A stretch of DNA of 36,985 bases from Haemophilus parahaemolyticus (GCF_018373095.1 NZ_JAHAHT010000006.1:1-36985); one strand, 5' to 3'. Counted from the first letter of the stretch, positions 7,590 through 16,350 are shown. The notes: a model not told the origin generated them from the sequence alone. Numbers and translations: made by a program.

Positions 7590-7640
7590 TTGCCTCGTCT
7601 TTTATCCCTCTTTCTCCACAAGGAGAGAGAGTTCCTGAAG
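7590..7640. repeat. Partial dispersed intergenic repeat between prmA and azlC
   Basis: CCCTCTTTCTCC, then ACA, then AGGAGAGAGAG forms a short inverted repeat that resembles the CCCCTCTTT...AAAGAGGGG repeats at 13974 and 18171. The remaining bases of 7559-7768 are AT-rich and must hold the two divergent promoters. TATTATAATGG at about 7671 is one possible -10 region, but no full promoter is convincing. Confidence 0.3.
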
Positions 7641-7768
7641 CATTTATATCCCTTAATAATAAAATGCTTATATTATAATGGACTTTCTGCCTAAACGATA
7701 CGAACACATTACACCCAAAACTATTTTCGTGTATCATATTTCACTTCATTTTCACTCCAAAAAATCTT

Positions 7769-8521
7769 ATGCAATCTACAACTCTTGAACTTTCTCGTGG
7801 AGAACGCATAAAAGCTGCTGCGAAAGCAGCATTGCCTTATAGTGCACCGATGATCGCAGGTTTTCTCTTTTTAGGTATCGCCTACGGGGTTTATATGAAA
7901 GCAATCGGCTTTGGTGTGTTATATCCTATGCTGATGGCACTCCTCATCTACGCAGGCTCGGTCGAATTTATCGCCGCAGGTGCGTTAATCGCCTCCTTTT
8001 CGCCGTTAAGCGTATTTCTAATTGCTTTGATGGTGAGCGGTCGCCAGATTTTCTACGCCATCTCAATGCTGGAAAAATACGGTGCACATCTTGGCAAAAA
8101 ACGGTGGTATTTGATTAGCGGGCTGGTCGATGAATCCTTCTCGCTCAACTATATGGCACAAATCCCTGCAGGCATCGACAAAGGCTGGTATATGTTCTTC
8201 GTGACTTTCTACTTACATTTATATTGGGTCATCGGTGCAACACTCGGTAACCTATTCGGCGGTATGTTGCCTGTGAATTTAGCAGGCGTAGAATTTGCGA
8301 TGACCGCTCTATTCTTAGTCATTTTTGCGGAAAATTGGCTGAAAGAAAAATCGCACGAAAGCTCGTTGCTCGGCTTAGGTATCGCGTTTGTATCGCTGAT
8401 TGTGGTTGGGAAAGAACATTTCTTAATCCCAACATTGATTGGTATTTGGGTAATTTTAACCCTACGTCGCCCGCAACTAGCAAGAAAACTTGAAACGGTA
8501 AAATTGGGGGAGAGCAAATGA
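7769..8521 (+). CDS. azlC: AzlC-family amino-acid exporter, large subunit
   Basis: 250 aa with 7-8 hydrophobic segments. AzlC proteins (E. coli YgaZ) pair with a small AzlD partner to export branched-chain amino acids or methionine across the inner membrane. The N-terminal block (ALPYSAPMIAGFLFLGIAYGV) and MVSGRQIFYAISML are typical. The stop overlaps the azlD start by 4 bases (ATGA), so the two are translationally coupled. The actual substrate cannot be read from sequence. Confidence 0.9.
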   Translation: MQSTTLELSRGERIKAAAKAALPYSAPMIAGFLFLGIAYGVYMKAIGFGVLYPMLMALLIYAGSVEFIAAGALIASFSPLSVFLIALMVSGRQIFYAISMLEKYGAHLGKKRWYLISGLVDESFSLNYMAQIPAGIDKGWYMFFVTFYLHLYWVIGATLGNLFGGMLPVNLAGVEFAMTALFLVIFAENWLKEKSHESSLLGLGIAFVSLIVVGKEHFLIPTLIGIWVILTLRRPQLARKLETVKLGESK

Positions 8522-8847
8522 CTGTTACCAAACACATCATTACCATCGGACTTTGCGTTTTAGCGGTGCAAATCACCCGCTTGGTGCCGTTTTGGGTTTT
8601 CCCCGCCAACCGCCCGATTCCCGAATATATCCGCTACCTCGGCAAAGTGCTGCCTGCTGCAATGTTTGGAATGTTAGTGATTTACTGCTACAAAAATATT
8701 GATATTTTCGCAGGACACCGTGGCTTGCCCGACTTTATCGCAGGAGCATTAGTATTGGTGCTACACTTCTGGAAGAAGAATATGTTTCTCTCCATTTCCG
8801 TCGGCACACTGTTTTATATGGTGTTAGTGCAGCAGGTCTTTGTTTAA
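8518..8847 (+). CDS. azlD: AzlD-family amino-acid exporter, small subunit
   Basis: 109 aa with about four membrane segments, typical of the small AzlD / YgaH subunit. The motif ITRLVPFWVF followed by YLGKVLPAAMFGMLVIYC is characteristic. It overlaps azlC by 4 bases and should form the two-component exporter with it. Bases 8848-8918 separate it from yigZ and contain no obvious terminator. Confidence 0.9.
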   Translation: MTVTKHIITIGLCVLAVQITRLVPFWVFPANRPIPEYIRYLGKVLPAAMFGMLVIYCYKNIDIFAGHRGLPDFIAGALVLVLHFWKKNMFLSISVGTLFYMVLVQQVFV

Positions 8848-8918
8848 TCGTACATCCCAACAACATCCTTTACATTTTTTGCTAAAATACGCCCAATTTG
8901 TTGCAATAAGAGAACAGA

Positions 8919-9527
8919 ATGGAATTTTTTATCCCGAAATCGGAGGCGATTTTTGAGGAAGAGATCAAAAAAAGCCGATTTATAACCTACCTTCGCCACA
9001 CGGAAGGAATGGAGCAATCCAAGGCATTTTTAGCGGAGATAAAAGCCTTGCATCCGTCTGCTCGCCATTGGTGTTGGGCAACGGTAGCAGGAATGCCTAC
9101 AGACTCGCAACAATACGGTTTTTCGGACGATGGCGAGCCTTCTGGCACAGCAGGAAAGCCGATGTTAAGTTATTTGCTTGGTTCAGGCTTGGGCGAAATT
9201 ACTGCTGTGGTAGTGCGTTATTATGGTGGTATTTTACTGGGTACAGGCGGGTTAGTTAAGGCTTATGGTAATGGTGTGCAACAGGCACTGCAGAAACTTG
9301 AAACAGCTCGTAAAGTATTGCGAGAAAATTACCGCTTGCAGTGTGAATATGAACAATTTAATACGATCAGTCACTTGTTGCAAGATTGGGATATTGAGAT
9401 ACTTGAACAGCAATTTAGTGAGAAAATCGTACTTCGTTGGGCGGTAAATCCTGCTCAAGTTGAGCAAATTCAAGACTCGCTTACGCAACGTTTTGCGGGG
9501 CGGTTAGTGTTAGAGAAAGAAGAGTAA
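8919..9527 (+). CDS. yigZ: YigZ / IMPACT-family protein
   Basis: 202 aa, matching E. coli YigZ. The N-terminal UPF0029/IMPACT domain shows KSRFITYLRHTE, HWCWATVAG, GFSDDGEPSGTAGKPML and VVVRYYGGILLGTGGLVKAYG. The C-terminal about 70 residues match the DUF1949 ferredoxin-like domain. The biochemical role in bacteria is uncertain. The order yigZ-trkH-hemG is the same as in E. coli, and the 4-base gap to trkH indicates co-transcription. Confidence 0.92.
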   Translation: MEFFIPKSEAIFEEEIKKSRFITYLRHTEGMEQSKAFLAEIKALHPSARHWCWATVAGMPTDSQQYGFSDDGEPSGTAGKPMLSYLLGSGLGEITAVVVRYYGGILLGTGGLVKAYGNGVQQALQKLETARKVLRENYRLQCEYEQFNTISHLLQDWDIEILEQQFSEKIVLRWAVNPAQVEQIQDSLTQRFAGRLVLEKEE

Positions 9528-9531
9528 TAAG

Positions 9532-10995
9532 GTGCAGTTTTTAACGATTATTCGCATTGTTGGCGTGTTAGTAATGAGCTTTTCGCTCACGATGTTGTTG
9601 CCTGCGGTAGTTGCCTTGATTTACGGCGATGGCGGTGGACGTGAGTTCTTAGAATCCTTTGTGCTTACGTTTGCAGTAGGGGCAACGCTTTGGTGGTTCT
9701 GTCGAGATTACAAAGATCAATTACGCTCCCGCGAGGGATTCCTGATTGTAGTGCTATTCTGGATCGTATTGGGCAGCCTTGGGGCTGTGCCGTTTATCCT
9801 GTTAGAACACCCAGATTTGAATTTCAGTGAGTCGATTTTTGAATCTTTTTCAGGGCTTACCACCACAGGAGCAACTGTCATCACTGGGCTAGATGATTTA
9901 CCGAAAGCGATTTTATTCTACCGCCAATTTTTGCAATGGCTAGGTGGAATGGGAATTATCGTGCTTGCGGTTGCAATTATTCCGATGATGGGATCGGGTA
10001 AACTCTATCGAGCAGAAATGACTGGTCCTTTTAAAGATGAGAAAATGCAGCCGCGAATTGCGGAAACAGCAAAAATGCTGTGGCAAATCTATTTTTTGAT
10101 TACTATTTTGTGCGGTTTAGCCTATTGGCTAGCAGGGATGACTCCTTTTGATGCTATTTCTCACAGTTTTGCAAACATTTCCATTGGTGGATTTTCTACC
10201 CACGATGCAAGTATTGGCTACTTTAATAGTACCACGATTAACTACATTACAGTATTTTTCCTACTAATTTCTTCGTGTAACTTCGCTCTGCATATTACGC
10301 TGTTTAGCCAGTTGAAAGATCCGAAAGAGAAACGCAAAATCACTGTATTGCAACGCCTTTATTGGCGTGATTATGAATTCCGTTCGTTTATATTTATCCA
10401 AATTGCTTTGTTTGTGATTTGTGTGTTGGTGTTGAGCTTACACCAATATTTTACTCACACCAACATTACGCTTGATCAAGTATTATTTGAATCGGTATCC
10501 GTTTCTACCACTGGAGGTTTTGGCGTAACCGATTTTACCCAATGGCCGTCGTTTTTACCTATGCTGCTGATTCTATCTACCTTTATCGGTGGCTGTGCGG
10601 GTTCAACGGGTGGCGGTTTGAAAGTTATTCGCGTGTTGTTGCTTTATTTACAAATGAACCGAGAAATACATCGCTTCGTTCATCCGAATGCGATTAAGCC
10701 AATTAAACTCGGTAAATCGGTGCTTTCTAACCGTATTGAAGAGGGAATTTGGGCATTTTTCTCCGCTTATATTTTCGTCTTTATTCTTTGTTGGCTGATG
10801 GCGATTTTTTGCGGAATGCAGTCTTTTGATGCTTTTAATGCGGTATTAGGCTGCTTGAACAATGGGTTTGCATTAGGCAGTGTAAGTCAAGTCCCCGATA
10901 GTGCCAAATGGGTAATGACTTTTGCGATGGTGTGTGGACGGTTGGAAGTGTTCACTTTACTTGTGATTTTAAGCCCTGTTTTTTGGAAAGATTAA
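9532..10995 (+). CDS. trkH: TrkH potassium-uptake transporter
   Basis: 487 aa with a GTG start preceded by AATAAG, 4 bases after yigZ; the length matches TrkH/TrkG. It is an inner-membrane K+ channel-like subunit working with the cytoplasmic regulator TrkA. The pore loops of the four M-P-M repeats are visible: GLTTTGATV, ANISIGGFST, VSTTGGFGVTD and LNNGFALG. The essential Gly of each filter is kept. The C-terminal LEVFTLLVILSPVFW is standard. hemG starts 2 bases after its stop. Confidence 0.95.
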   Translation: MQFLTIIRIVGVLVMSFSLTMLLPAVVALIYGDGGGREFLESFVLTFAVGATLWWFCRDYKDQLRSREGFLIVVLFWIVLGSLGAVPFILLEHPDLNFSESIFESFSGLTTTGATVITGLDDLPKAILFYRQFLQWLGGMGIIVLAVAIIPMMGSGKLYRAEMTGPFKDEKMQPRIAETAKMLWQIYFLITILCGLAYWLAGMTPFDAISHSFANISIGGFSTHDASIGYFNSTTINYITVFFLLISSCNFALHITLFSQLKDPKEKRKITVLQRLYWRDYEFRSFIFIQIALFVICVLVLSLHQYFTHTNITLDQVLFESVSVSTTGGFGVTDFTQWPSFLPMLLILSTFIGGCAGSTGGGLKVIRVLLLYLQMNREIHRFVHPNAIKPIKLGKSVLSNRIEEGIWAFFSAYIFVFILCWLMAIFCGMQSFDAFNAVLGCLNNGFALGSVSQVPDSAKWVMTFAMVCGRLEVFTLLVILSPVFWKD

Positions 10996-10997
10996 TA

Positions 10998-11528
10998 ATG
11001 AAAACCCTAATTTTATATTTTACGACCGATGGTCAAACCAAAAAGATTGCCGACAAACTTGCCGAGCAAATCAGCCACGAAGTGGAAGTGATTTCCCTGC
11101 AAGATCAAGCGGTCGATTTTGCTGAAAAATTAGCAAATGCCAACCAGATTGTGATTGGAGCATCAATTCGCTATGGTCATTTTAATCCGCTGGTGTATCA
11201 GTTTGTGGCTGAACACCAAGTGGTGTTAAATCAGAAGAAATCTGCATTTTTCAGTGTAAATTTAACCGCTCGTAAACCAAACCGCAAAACGGCAGAGAGC
11301 AACACTTACGTGCGAAAATTCCTTGCTAAAATTGCATGGCAGCCAAACCATGTGGAAGTGATTGCTGGTGCGTTGCTTTACCCACGTTATAAATTCTTTG
11401 ATCGCGTGATGATTCAGTTCATTATGAAGCTGACTAAAGGCGAAACAGATGCTAGCAAAGAGTATGAATTTACCGATTGGGCTCAGGTGGAACAGTTCGG
11501 GAAGCTGTTGGATTTGGGTGTAAAATAA
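10998..11528 (+). CDS. hemG: HemG, flavodoxin-type protoporphyrinogen oxidase
   Basis: 176 aa from the ATG at 10998, close to E. coli HemG (181 aa). An upstream in-frame start at 10908 would lie inside trkH and is rejected. The FMN-binding flavodoxin signature is ILYFTTDGQTKKIADKLA at the N-terminus. It converts protoporphyrinogen IX to protoporphyrin IX at the inner membrane, feeding electrons to quinones. It is the last gene of the yigZ-trkH-hemG unit. In E. coli an rRNA operon follows; here an unrelated outer-membrane protein gene does. Confidence 0.92.
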   Translation: MKTLILYFTTDGQTKKIADKLAEQISHEVEVISLQDQAVDFAEKLANANQIVIGASIRYGHFNPLVYQFVAEHQVVLNQKKSAFFSVNLTARKPNRKTAESNTYVRKFLAKIAWQPNHVEVIAGALLYPRYKFFDRVMIQFIMKLTKGETDASKEYEFTDWAQVEQFGKLLDLGVK

Positions 11529-11623
11529 TGCAGATCCGACCGCTTTTTTGCCTAATCCTTTTGAACCTTTAGTTATTTTGGATTATTATCTAAGCAGTAT
11601 TTCCCTATACAAGAGTATTCATA

Positions 11624-12577
11624 ATGAACAAACTCCATTATTTTTTCTCTACAGTGGCGATTTTTTTGAGCTTTTCGGCTTATGCAGAGGAGGTTGAAAA
11701 TAGTTGGGTGGATCAACAACATTCAAACTTTAAAAGAACTTTGCATAAATGGTCAAATAGTATTAATGATTGGCTAGATGAGACTGATCCTAATCAACCT
11801 GCATCAGCAGGGCTACGTGTAATGATGGATATGGAGTGGAATCGGTACAATGGATTTAGTTATAAACCTCGTTTGCGAGGTAAAATCAAGTTACCTATTT
11901 TAAAAAAACATTTGAAAGTGGTATTTGGGGATGAGGATATTGATAACCAATCCCGTGATAAGCTAAAAGTTGGGCAAAACTACGATAATTTAGAACGGAA
12001 TCGTAATTATGATTCTCGCCAAACAAGAAATGATAATGCGTCTATCGCTTTACGTTGGTCAAATGGAGCAAAATCATTGGGCATTAAAACCGATTTTGAT
12101 ATCGGTCTACGCTCAATAGGCGATCTATTTGGGCGTTTAAGAATAAGTAAAAAGAAAGAGTGGACGGAACAATTTAGCACTCGCCTTGAGCAAATCTACC
12201 GCTATGGTTCAAAAAGTCGCCACTATCTTAGAACTAACTTTGAGAATAAATATCAAGATAGTGAGAATACCTTTATTATGAATCACACATTCTTACAATA
12301 TATTCATAATAAGGATGAAGAAACGGGATGGGGCAATAGTTTGTATCGCCAACACGCTTTTATCGGTGATAAAACATTAAGCTATGGGGTAGTTGTTGGT
12401 GGTTTTTTTGATAAAAATCGTTCTAGATTAAACGCTTGGGGACCTTTTGTGACATATCGTCAACCTATTCTCCGAAAATGGATTTTTATTCAACCTGAAC
12501 TCAGCTTCTATAATAATAAAGATAATCAGCGTAAGCATTATCCTAATGCATTTGTTCGATTGGAAGCTATTTTTTAA
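11624..12577 (+). CDS. Predicted outer-membrane beta-barrel protein, function unknown
   Basis: 317 aa. A Sec signal peptide ends near AYA (residues 1-21), and the mature part is rich in alternating aromatic/polar strands (RVMMDMEWNRYNGFSYKP, SKSRHYLRTNFENKYQ). The final residue is Phe (EAIF), which is typical of BAM-inserted outer-membrane barrels. There is no cysteine lipobox and no known catalytic motif. I do not recognise a named family. It stands alone between hemG and convergent hslU, with its own 95-base upstream region. The gene is more AT-rich and less uptake-sequence-dense than its neighbours, but this is an impression only. Confidence 0.7.
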   Translation: MNKLHYFFSTVAIFLSFSAYAEEVENSWVDQQHSNFKRTLHKWSNSINDWLDETDPNQPASAGLRVMMDMEWNRYNGFSYKPRLRGKIKLPILKKHLKVVFGDEDIDNQSRDKLKVGQNYDNLERNRNYDSRQTRNDNASIALRWSNGAKSLGIKTDFDIGLRSIGDLFGRLRISKKKEWTEQFSTRLEQIYRYGSKSRHYLRTNFENKYQDSENTFIMNHTFLQYIHNKDEETGWGNSLYRQHAFIGDKTLSYGVVVGGFFDKNRSRLNAWGPFVTYRQPILRKWIFIQPELSFYNNKDNQRKHYPNAFVRLEAIF

Positions 12578-12586
12578 GACATATAT

Positions 12587-12628
12587 AAAAATCGGTCAAA
12601 CGACACTAAATCTGTTTGACCGATTTTT
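12587..12628. terminator. Bidirectional terminator between outer-membrane protein gene and hslU
   Basis: Stem AAAATCGGTCAAAC / GTTTGACCGATTTT with a 12-base loop, followed by T6 on the plus strand and A-rich sequence on the other side. It serves both convergent genes. Confidence 0.85.
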
Positions 12629-12633
12629 TATTA

Positions 12634-13956
12634 TTACAGAATAAACCGACTCAAATCCTCATTTTCCACCACATCATTTAATGCAGTTGAAACGTAATTT
12701 TCATCGATCACAATTTTTTCGCCACTGCGTTCATTTGCATCAAATGAAATACCGTCCATTAAGCGTTCTAATACCGTGTGTAAACGACGGGCGCCGATGT
12801 TTTCGGTTTTTTCATTCACGCGGAAAGCGGATTCGGCAATTTTGCTAATACCATCTTGGGTAAATTCTACTTCTACCCCTTCGGTTTTCATTAACTCACG
12901 ATATTGGAGAGTCAGCGAAGCATTTGGCTCAGTTAAGATACGTTCAAAATCATCTTTGGTAAGCGATTTGAGTTCTACACGAATTGGTAAACGACCTTGC
13001 AATTCTGGCAATAAATCTGATGGGCGAGCCACTTGGAATGCACCTGAACAGATAAAGAGAATATGGTCGGTTTTCACCATGCCATGCTTAGTGTTTACCG
13101 TTGAGCCTTCGATAATTGGCAGTAAATCACGTTGAACCCCTTCACGAGAGACATCACCACCAGAGTGTTCACCTTTTTTGCAGATTTTATCGATCTCATC
13201 AATAAATACGATACCGTGTTGTTCAACTGCTTCAATCGCTTGTTGTTTCAACTCTTCAGGATTGACTAATTTTGCCGCTTCTTCATCTAACATCACTTTT
13301 AACGCATCTTTAATTTTCATTTTGCGTTTTTTCGTTTTGTTTGGCGACATCCCTTCAAATAGAGATTGCAGCTGAGAAGTCATATCTTCCATACCTGGTG
13401 GCGTCATAATTTCCACACTCACTTGTGCGGCTACATCAATTTCGATCTCTTTGTCATCAAGCTGACCTTCACGTAATTTTTTACGGAAAATTTGGCGAGT
13501 TGACGTGTTATCAGATTCTTGTACGTTACCCCACTGATCTTTCGCTGGTGGTAACAATACATCTAAAATGCGATCTTCTGCTGCATCTTGTGCACGCATA
13601 CGGTTTTTCTCTACCGCTTGCGATTTCACTAATTTGACTGCAACATCAGTTAAGTCTTTAATAATCGACTCCACTTCTTTACCCACGTAACCCACTTCGG
13701 TAAATTTCGTGGCTTCGACTTTAATAAATGGCGCATTAGCTAATTTTGCTAAACGGCGAGCAATTTCAGTTTTACCCACGCCTGTTGGTCCAATCATTAA
13801 AATGTTTTTTGGTGTTACTTCTTGGCGTAGCTCTTCTGGTAACTGCATACGGCGCCAGCGATTACGTAATGCGATTGCCACCGCACGTTTAGCTTCTGTT
13901 TGTCCGATAATATGTGCGTCTAATTCTGAGACGATTTCACGAGGGGTCATTGACAT
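12634..13956 (-). CDS. hslU: HslU, ATPase subunit of the HslUV protease
   Basis: 440 aa, the standard length. It is an AAA+ unfoldase: the Walker A motif is MIGPTGVGKTEIA, Walker B is GIVFIDEID, and the I-domain insertion lies between them (about residues 110-240). The pore loop GYVGKEVE is present, and the C-terminal EDLSRFIL tail docks into HslV. Hexameric HslU feeds unfolded substrates to the HslV chamber in the cytoplasm. It lies downstream of hslV, but 145 bases away rather than the usual few, with a dispersed repeat in between. Confidence 0.97.
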   Translation of the reverse strand: MSMTPREIVSELDAHIIGQTEAKRAVAIALRNRWRRMQLPEELRQEVTPKNILMIGPTGVGKTEIARRLAKLANAPFIKVEATKFTEVGYVGKEVESIIKDLTDVAVKLVKSQAVEKNRMRAQDAAEDRILDVLLPPAKDQWGNVQESDNTSTRQIFRKKLREGQLDDKEIEIDVAAQVSVEIMTPPGMEDMTSQLQSLFEGMSPNKTKKRKMKIKDALKVMLDEEAAKLVNPEELKQQAIEAVEQHGIVFIDEIDKICKKGEHSGGDVSREGVQRDLLPIIEGSTVNTKHGMVKTDHILFICSGAFQVARPSDLLPELQGRLPIRVELKSLTKDDFERILTEPNASLTLQYRELMKTEGVEVEFTQDGISKIAESAFRVNEKTENIGARRLHTVLERLMDGISFDANERSGEKIVIDENYVSTALNDVVENEDLSRFIL

Positions 13957-13973
13957 AATTTATTCCTTGAAAA

Positions 13974-14100
13974 ACGCCCCTATTTACTTATGAGGGGCTG
14001 GGGAAGATTTGTTACAAGCGGTGATTTTTTCGCTAATTTTTGTAAAGGGAAGATCGTTTCAAATCTCCCCTAACCCCTCTTTTCTAAAGAGGGGGACTTT
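13974..14100. repeat. Dispersed inverted-repeat element between hslV and hslU
   Basis: Arms related to GAGGGGCTGGGGAAGATTT and AAATCTCCCCTAACCCCTC face each other. Each outer end has its own small hairpin (GCCCCT...AGGGGC at one end, CCCCTCTTTTCTAAAGAGGGG at the other). An uptake sequence (ACAAGCGGTGA) lies in the middle. A second copy lies upstream of ffh at 18171-18296. It interrupts a gene pair that is normally contiguous. Confidence 0.65.
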
Positions 14101-14101
14101 T

Positions 14102-14623
14102 TTACACTTCTTCGATAACGTGATTGTGATTTGAGTAAATATCAATATCGCCCGCAATTTTCAGTGCCTCGGCAACGATTTCTTTTGCGGTCAGATTATT
14201 TTCTGTTCTTAATAAGGCTAATGCTGCCGATTTGGCATAGTTACCGCCAGAACCGATAGCTAATACATCAAATTCTGGCTCAATCACATCACCAGAGCCC
14301 GACACGAGCAAAAATTCACTTTCATTTGCCACAATCATCATCGCTTCTAATTTGCGAAGTGAACGTTCTGTGCGCCACTCTTTTGCCAATTCAACGGCAG
14401 ATTTCACTAAATGCCCTTGGTGCAGTTCTAATTTTTTCTCAAACAAATCACGCAAAATAAATGCATCAGCTGTTGAACCTGCAAAGCCCGTAACGACTTT
14501 ATCTTTGTATAAACGGCGAACTTTACGCACAGTGCCTTTTTCTACACAGTTGCCTAATGTTGCCTGACCATCACCACCGATCGCCACTTTGCCATCTTTA
14601 CGAACACATACAATCGTTGTCAT
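14102..14623 (-). CDS. hslV: HslV, proteolytic subunit of the HslUV protease
   Basis: 173 aa, N-terminal nucleophile hydrolase of the proteasome beta type. After Met removal the chain begins TTIV, so Thr1 is the nucleophile. The blocks GDGQATLGN, VRKVRRLYKDKVVTGFAGSTADA and AIGSGGNYAKSAALAL are family signatures. It forms a dodecameric chamber capped by HslU. GGAT just upstream of the ATG is the likely ribosome-binding site. Confidence 0.97.
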   Translation of the reverse strand: MTTIVCVRKDGKVAIGGDGQATLGNCVEKGTVRKVRRLYKDKVVTGFAGSTADAFILRDLFEKKLELHQGHLVKSAVELAKEWRTERSLRKLEAMMIVANESEFLLVSGSGDVIEPEFDVLAIGSGGNYAKSAALALLRTENNLTAKEIVAEALKIAGDIDIYSNHNHVIEEV

Positions 14624-14644
14624 TGTTGATCCTTTATTTTTGGT

Positions 14645-14670
14645 AAAAAACTCCCCACTAGATTGGGGAG
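14645..14670 (-). terminator. Hairpin with T-run between the VOC gene and hslV
   Basis: On the minus strand CTCCCC, 8 bases, GGGGAG is followed by TTTTTT, ending about 22 bases before the hslV start. It would end read-through from the VOC-protein gene or attenuate entry into hslV. It overlaps a possible heat-shock promoter, so its real role is open. Confidence 0.55.
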
Positions 14671-14687
14671 GATTGACCGCTTTTCAA
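14660..14687 (-). promoter_or_regulatory. Possible sigma-32 heat-shock promoter for hslVU
   Basis: On the minus strand TTGAAA (14687-14682) is followed after 13 bases by CCCCAATCT (14668-14660). The E. coli sigma-32 pattern is CTTGAAA, 13-15 bases, CCCCATnT. One core base and one spacing position deviate. hslVU is a heat-shock operon in enterobacteria, which makes the match believable but not proven. Confidence 0.4.
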
Positions 14688-14733
14688 TAGCAAGCGGTGA
14701 GATTTTCATAGCGTTTTGCGGAAAACTTGCAAC

Positions 14734-15138
14734 TTAGTTAATTTCTTCTATCTCATAAAACTCCAACGGCAATCCATCAGGATCTCTAAAAAACGTAAAA
14801 CGTTTGCCCGTGAGTTCGTCCACGCGAACAGGTTCACATTCAGTTGCAAAACTTGCCAAGAATGCAACCGCTTGTTCTACGTTTTTTACCCGAAATGCCA
14901 AGTGCCGTAAGCCACAGGCTTCAGGCGTGGTAGGACGAGCGGGCGGATTGGGGAAGCTGAATAGTTCAATCTGCGACCCATCGGCAAATTTTAAATCGAG
15001 CTTGTAGCTTTGACGTTCGGCTCGGTAGGTTTCTTCAATAATTTTCGCACCTAAAATAGTGGTGTAAAAATACTTAGATTTTTCGTAATTGCTGGCAATG
15101 ATGGCAACATGGTGGAAGCCTAAAATCGGTGTTGTCAT
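14734..15138 (-). CDS. VOC-fold (glyoxalase/bleomycin-resistance-like) protein, YaeR type
   Basis: 134 aa. Two beta-alpha-beta-beta-beta repeats hold the four expected metal ligands: His in GFHHVAI, Glu in QIELFSF, His in LRHLAFRV and Glu in LPLEFYEI. It is close to E. coli YaeR. The substrate is unknown, and YaeR-type proteins are not proven glyoxalases. It is divergent from mutY, with 73 bases between the starts, and is followed on its own strand by a terminator-like hairpin before hslV. Confidence 0.85.
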   Translation of the reverse strand: MTTPILGFHHVAIIASNYEKSKYFYTTILGAKIIEETYRAERQSYKLDLKFADGSQIELFSFPNPPARPTTPEACGLRHLAFRVKNVEQAVAFLASFATECEPVRVDELTGKRFTFFRDPDGLPLEFYEIEEIN

Positions 15139-15211
15139 TTGTAAACCTTTTGAGAAATTTAACCGCTTGCAGTATCATCTTTCCCTTTCCATTTTTCAAG
15201 TTCCTATTTTC

Positions 15212-16348
15212 ATGAATAATTCCTCAATTTCCGCTTTTACTGCTCAATCGAACCTTAACGCTCCTTTTGCCCGCAAGGCGTTGGCGTGGTTTGCGGTGTA
15301 TGGACGGAAACATCTGCCGTGGCAGAAAAATAAGACGCTTTATAAGGTTTGGCTGTCGGAAGTGATGTTGCAACAAACGCAGGTGGCAACCGTCATTCCT
15401 TATTTTGAGCGGTTTGTCGAGCGTTTTCCGACGGTAATAGACTTGGCGAATGCCCATATTGATGAGGTATTGCACCTTTGGACGGGCTTGGGCTATTACG
15501 CTCGGGCACGTAATTTACACAAGGCAGCACAAACGATTCGCGATCAATTCGGGGGTGAATTTCCTACCCAATTTGACGATGTATTGGCGTTATCTGGCGT
15601 AGGCAGAAGCACGGCAGGGGCAGTGCTTTCTTCGGTGTTAAATGCACCTTACCCGATTTTGGATGGCAATGTGAAACGGGTGTTATCGCGTTATTTCGCA
15701 GTTGAAGGCTGGAGCGGTGAAAAGGCGGTGGAAAATCAGCTGTGGGATTTAACTGCACAAATTACGCCAACCGAGCAAGTAGCGGATTTTAATCAAGCAA
15801 TGATGGATTTAGGGGCGATGATTTGCACCCGAACTAAGCCGAAATGTTCACTTTGTCCGTTGGCGGAGGATTGCCAAGCGAATCAGTTAGAGGCGTGGGA
15901 AAAATTTCCTGCCAAGAAACCGAAGAAAATTTTACCCGAACGACAAGCCTATTTTCTGGTATTGAAGCAAGGTACTCGTATTTTGTTGGAACAGAGGGAA
16001 GCGAAAGGTTTATGGGGCGGGTTGTATGTTTTTCCACAGTTTGAGAATGAAGCAAGTTTCAAACGGTTTATTTCTGATAAAAATTTGCAAATTAGCCGTC
16101 ATTTACACGCGTTTCGCCACACGTTCAGCCATTTTCACTTAGATATTACCCCTGTTTTGGTAGCGTTGGATGAGCAAAAGAAAGAAGAAAATCGACCGCT
16201 TGGTATTGTAGAAAATGAGGGAAATTCCCGCTATTTTGTATCTTCAAAGGCGAATTATTGGTATGATCTGACCCAACCGAATGAAATAGGCTTAGCAACG
16301 CCCGTGAAGCGGATTTTAGATGAATTATCTCAAGAGAATAAGGATTGA
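15212..16348 (+). CDS. mutY: MutY, adenine DNA glycosylase
   Basis: 378 aa from the ATG at 15212 (MNNSSISAFTAQ); longer in-frame extensions upstream overlap the divergent gene and lack homology. MutY removes A mispaired with 8-oxoguanine. It shows catalytic Glu50 (SEVMLQQTQV), a helix-hairpin-helix LALSGVGRSTAGAV (125-138), Asp151 (ILDGNVKR), a 4Fe-4S cluster with Cys205/212/215/221, and a C-terminal NUDIX-like 8-oxoG-recognition domain. It is followed 2 bases later by yggX and then mltC, the same order as in E. coli. Confidence 0.96.
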   Translation: MNNSSISAFTAQSNLNAPFARKALAWFAVYGRKHLPWQKNKTLYKVWLSEVMLQQTQVATVIPYFERFVERFPTVIDLANAHIDEVLHLWTGLGYYARARNLHKAAQTIRDQFGGEFPTQFDDVLALSGVGRSTAGAVLSSVLNAPYPILDGNVKRVLSRYFAVEGWSGEKAVENQLWDLTAQITPTEQVADFNQAMMDLGAMICTRTKPKCSLCPLAEDCQANQLEAWEKFPAKKPKKILPERQAYFLVLKQGTRILLEQREAKGLWGGLYVFPQFENEASFKRFISDKNLQISRHLHAFRHTFSHFHLDITPVLVALDEQKKEENRPLGIVENEGNSRYFVSSKANYWYDLTQPNEIGLATPVKRILDELSQENKD

Positions 16349-16350
16349 TT

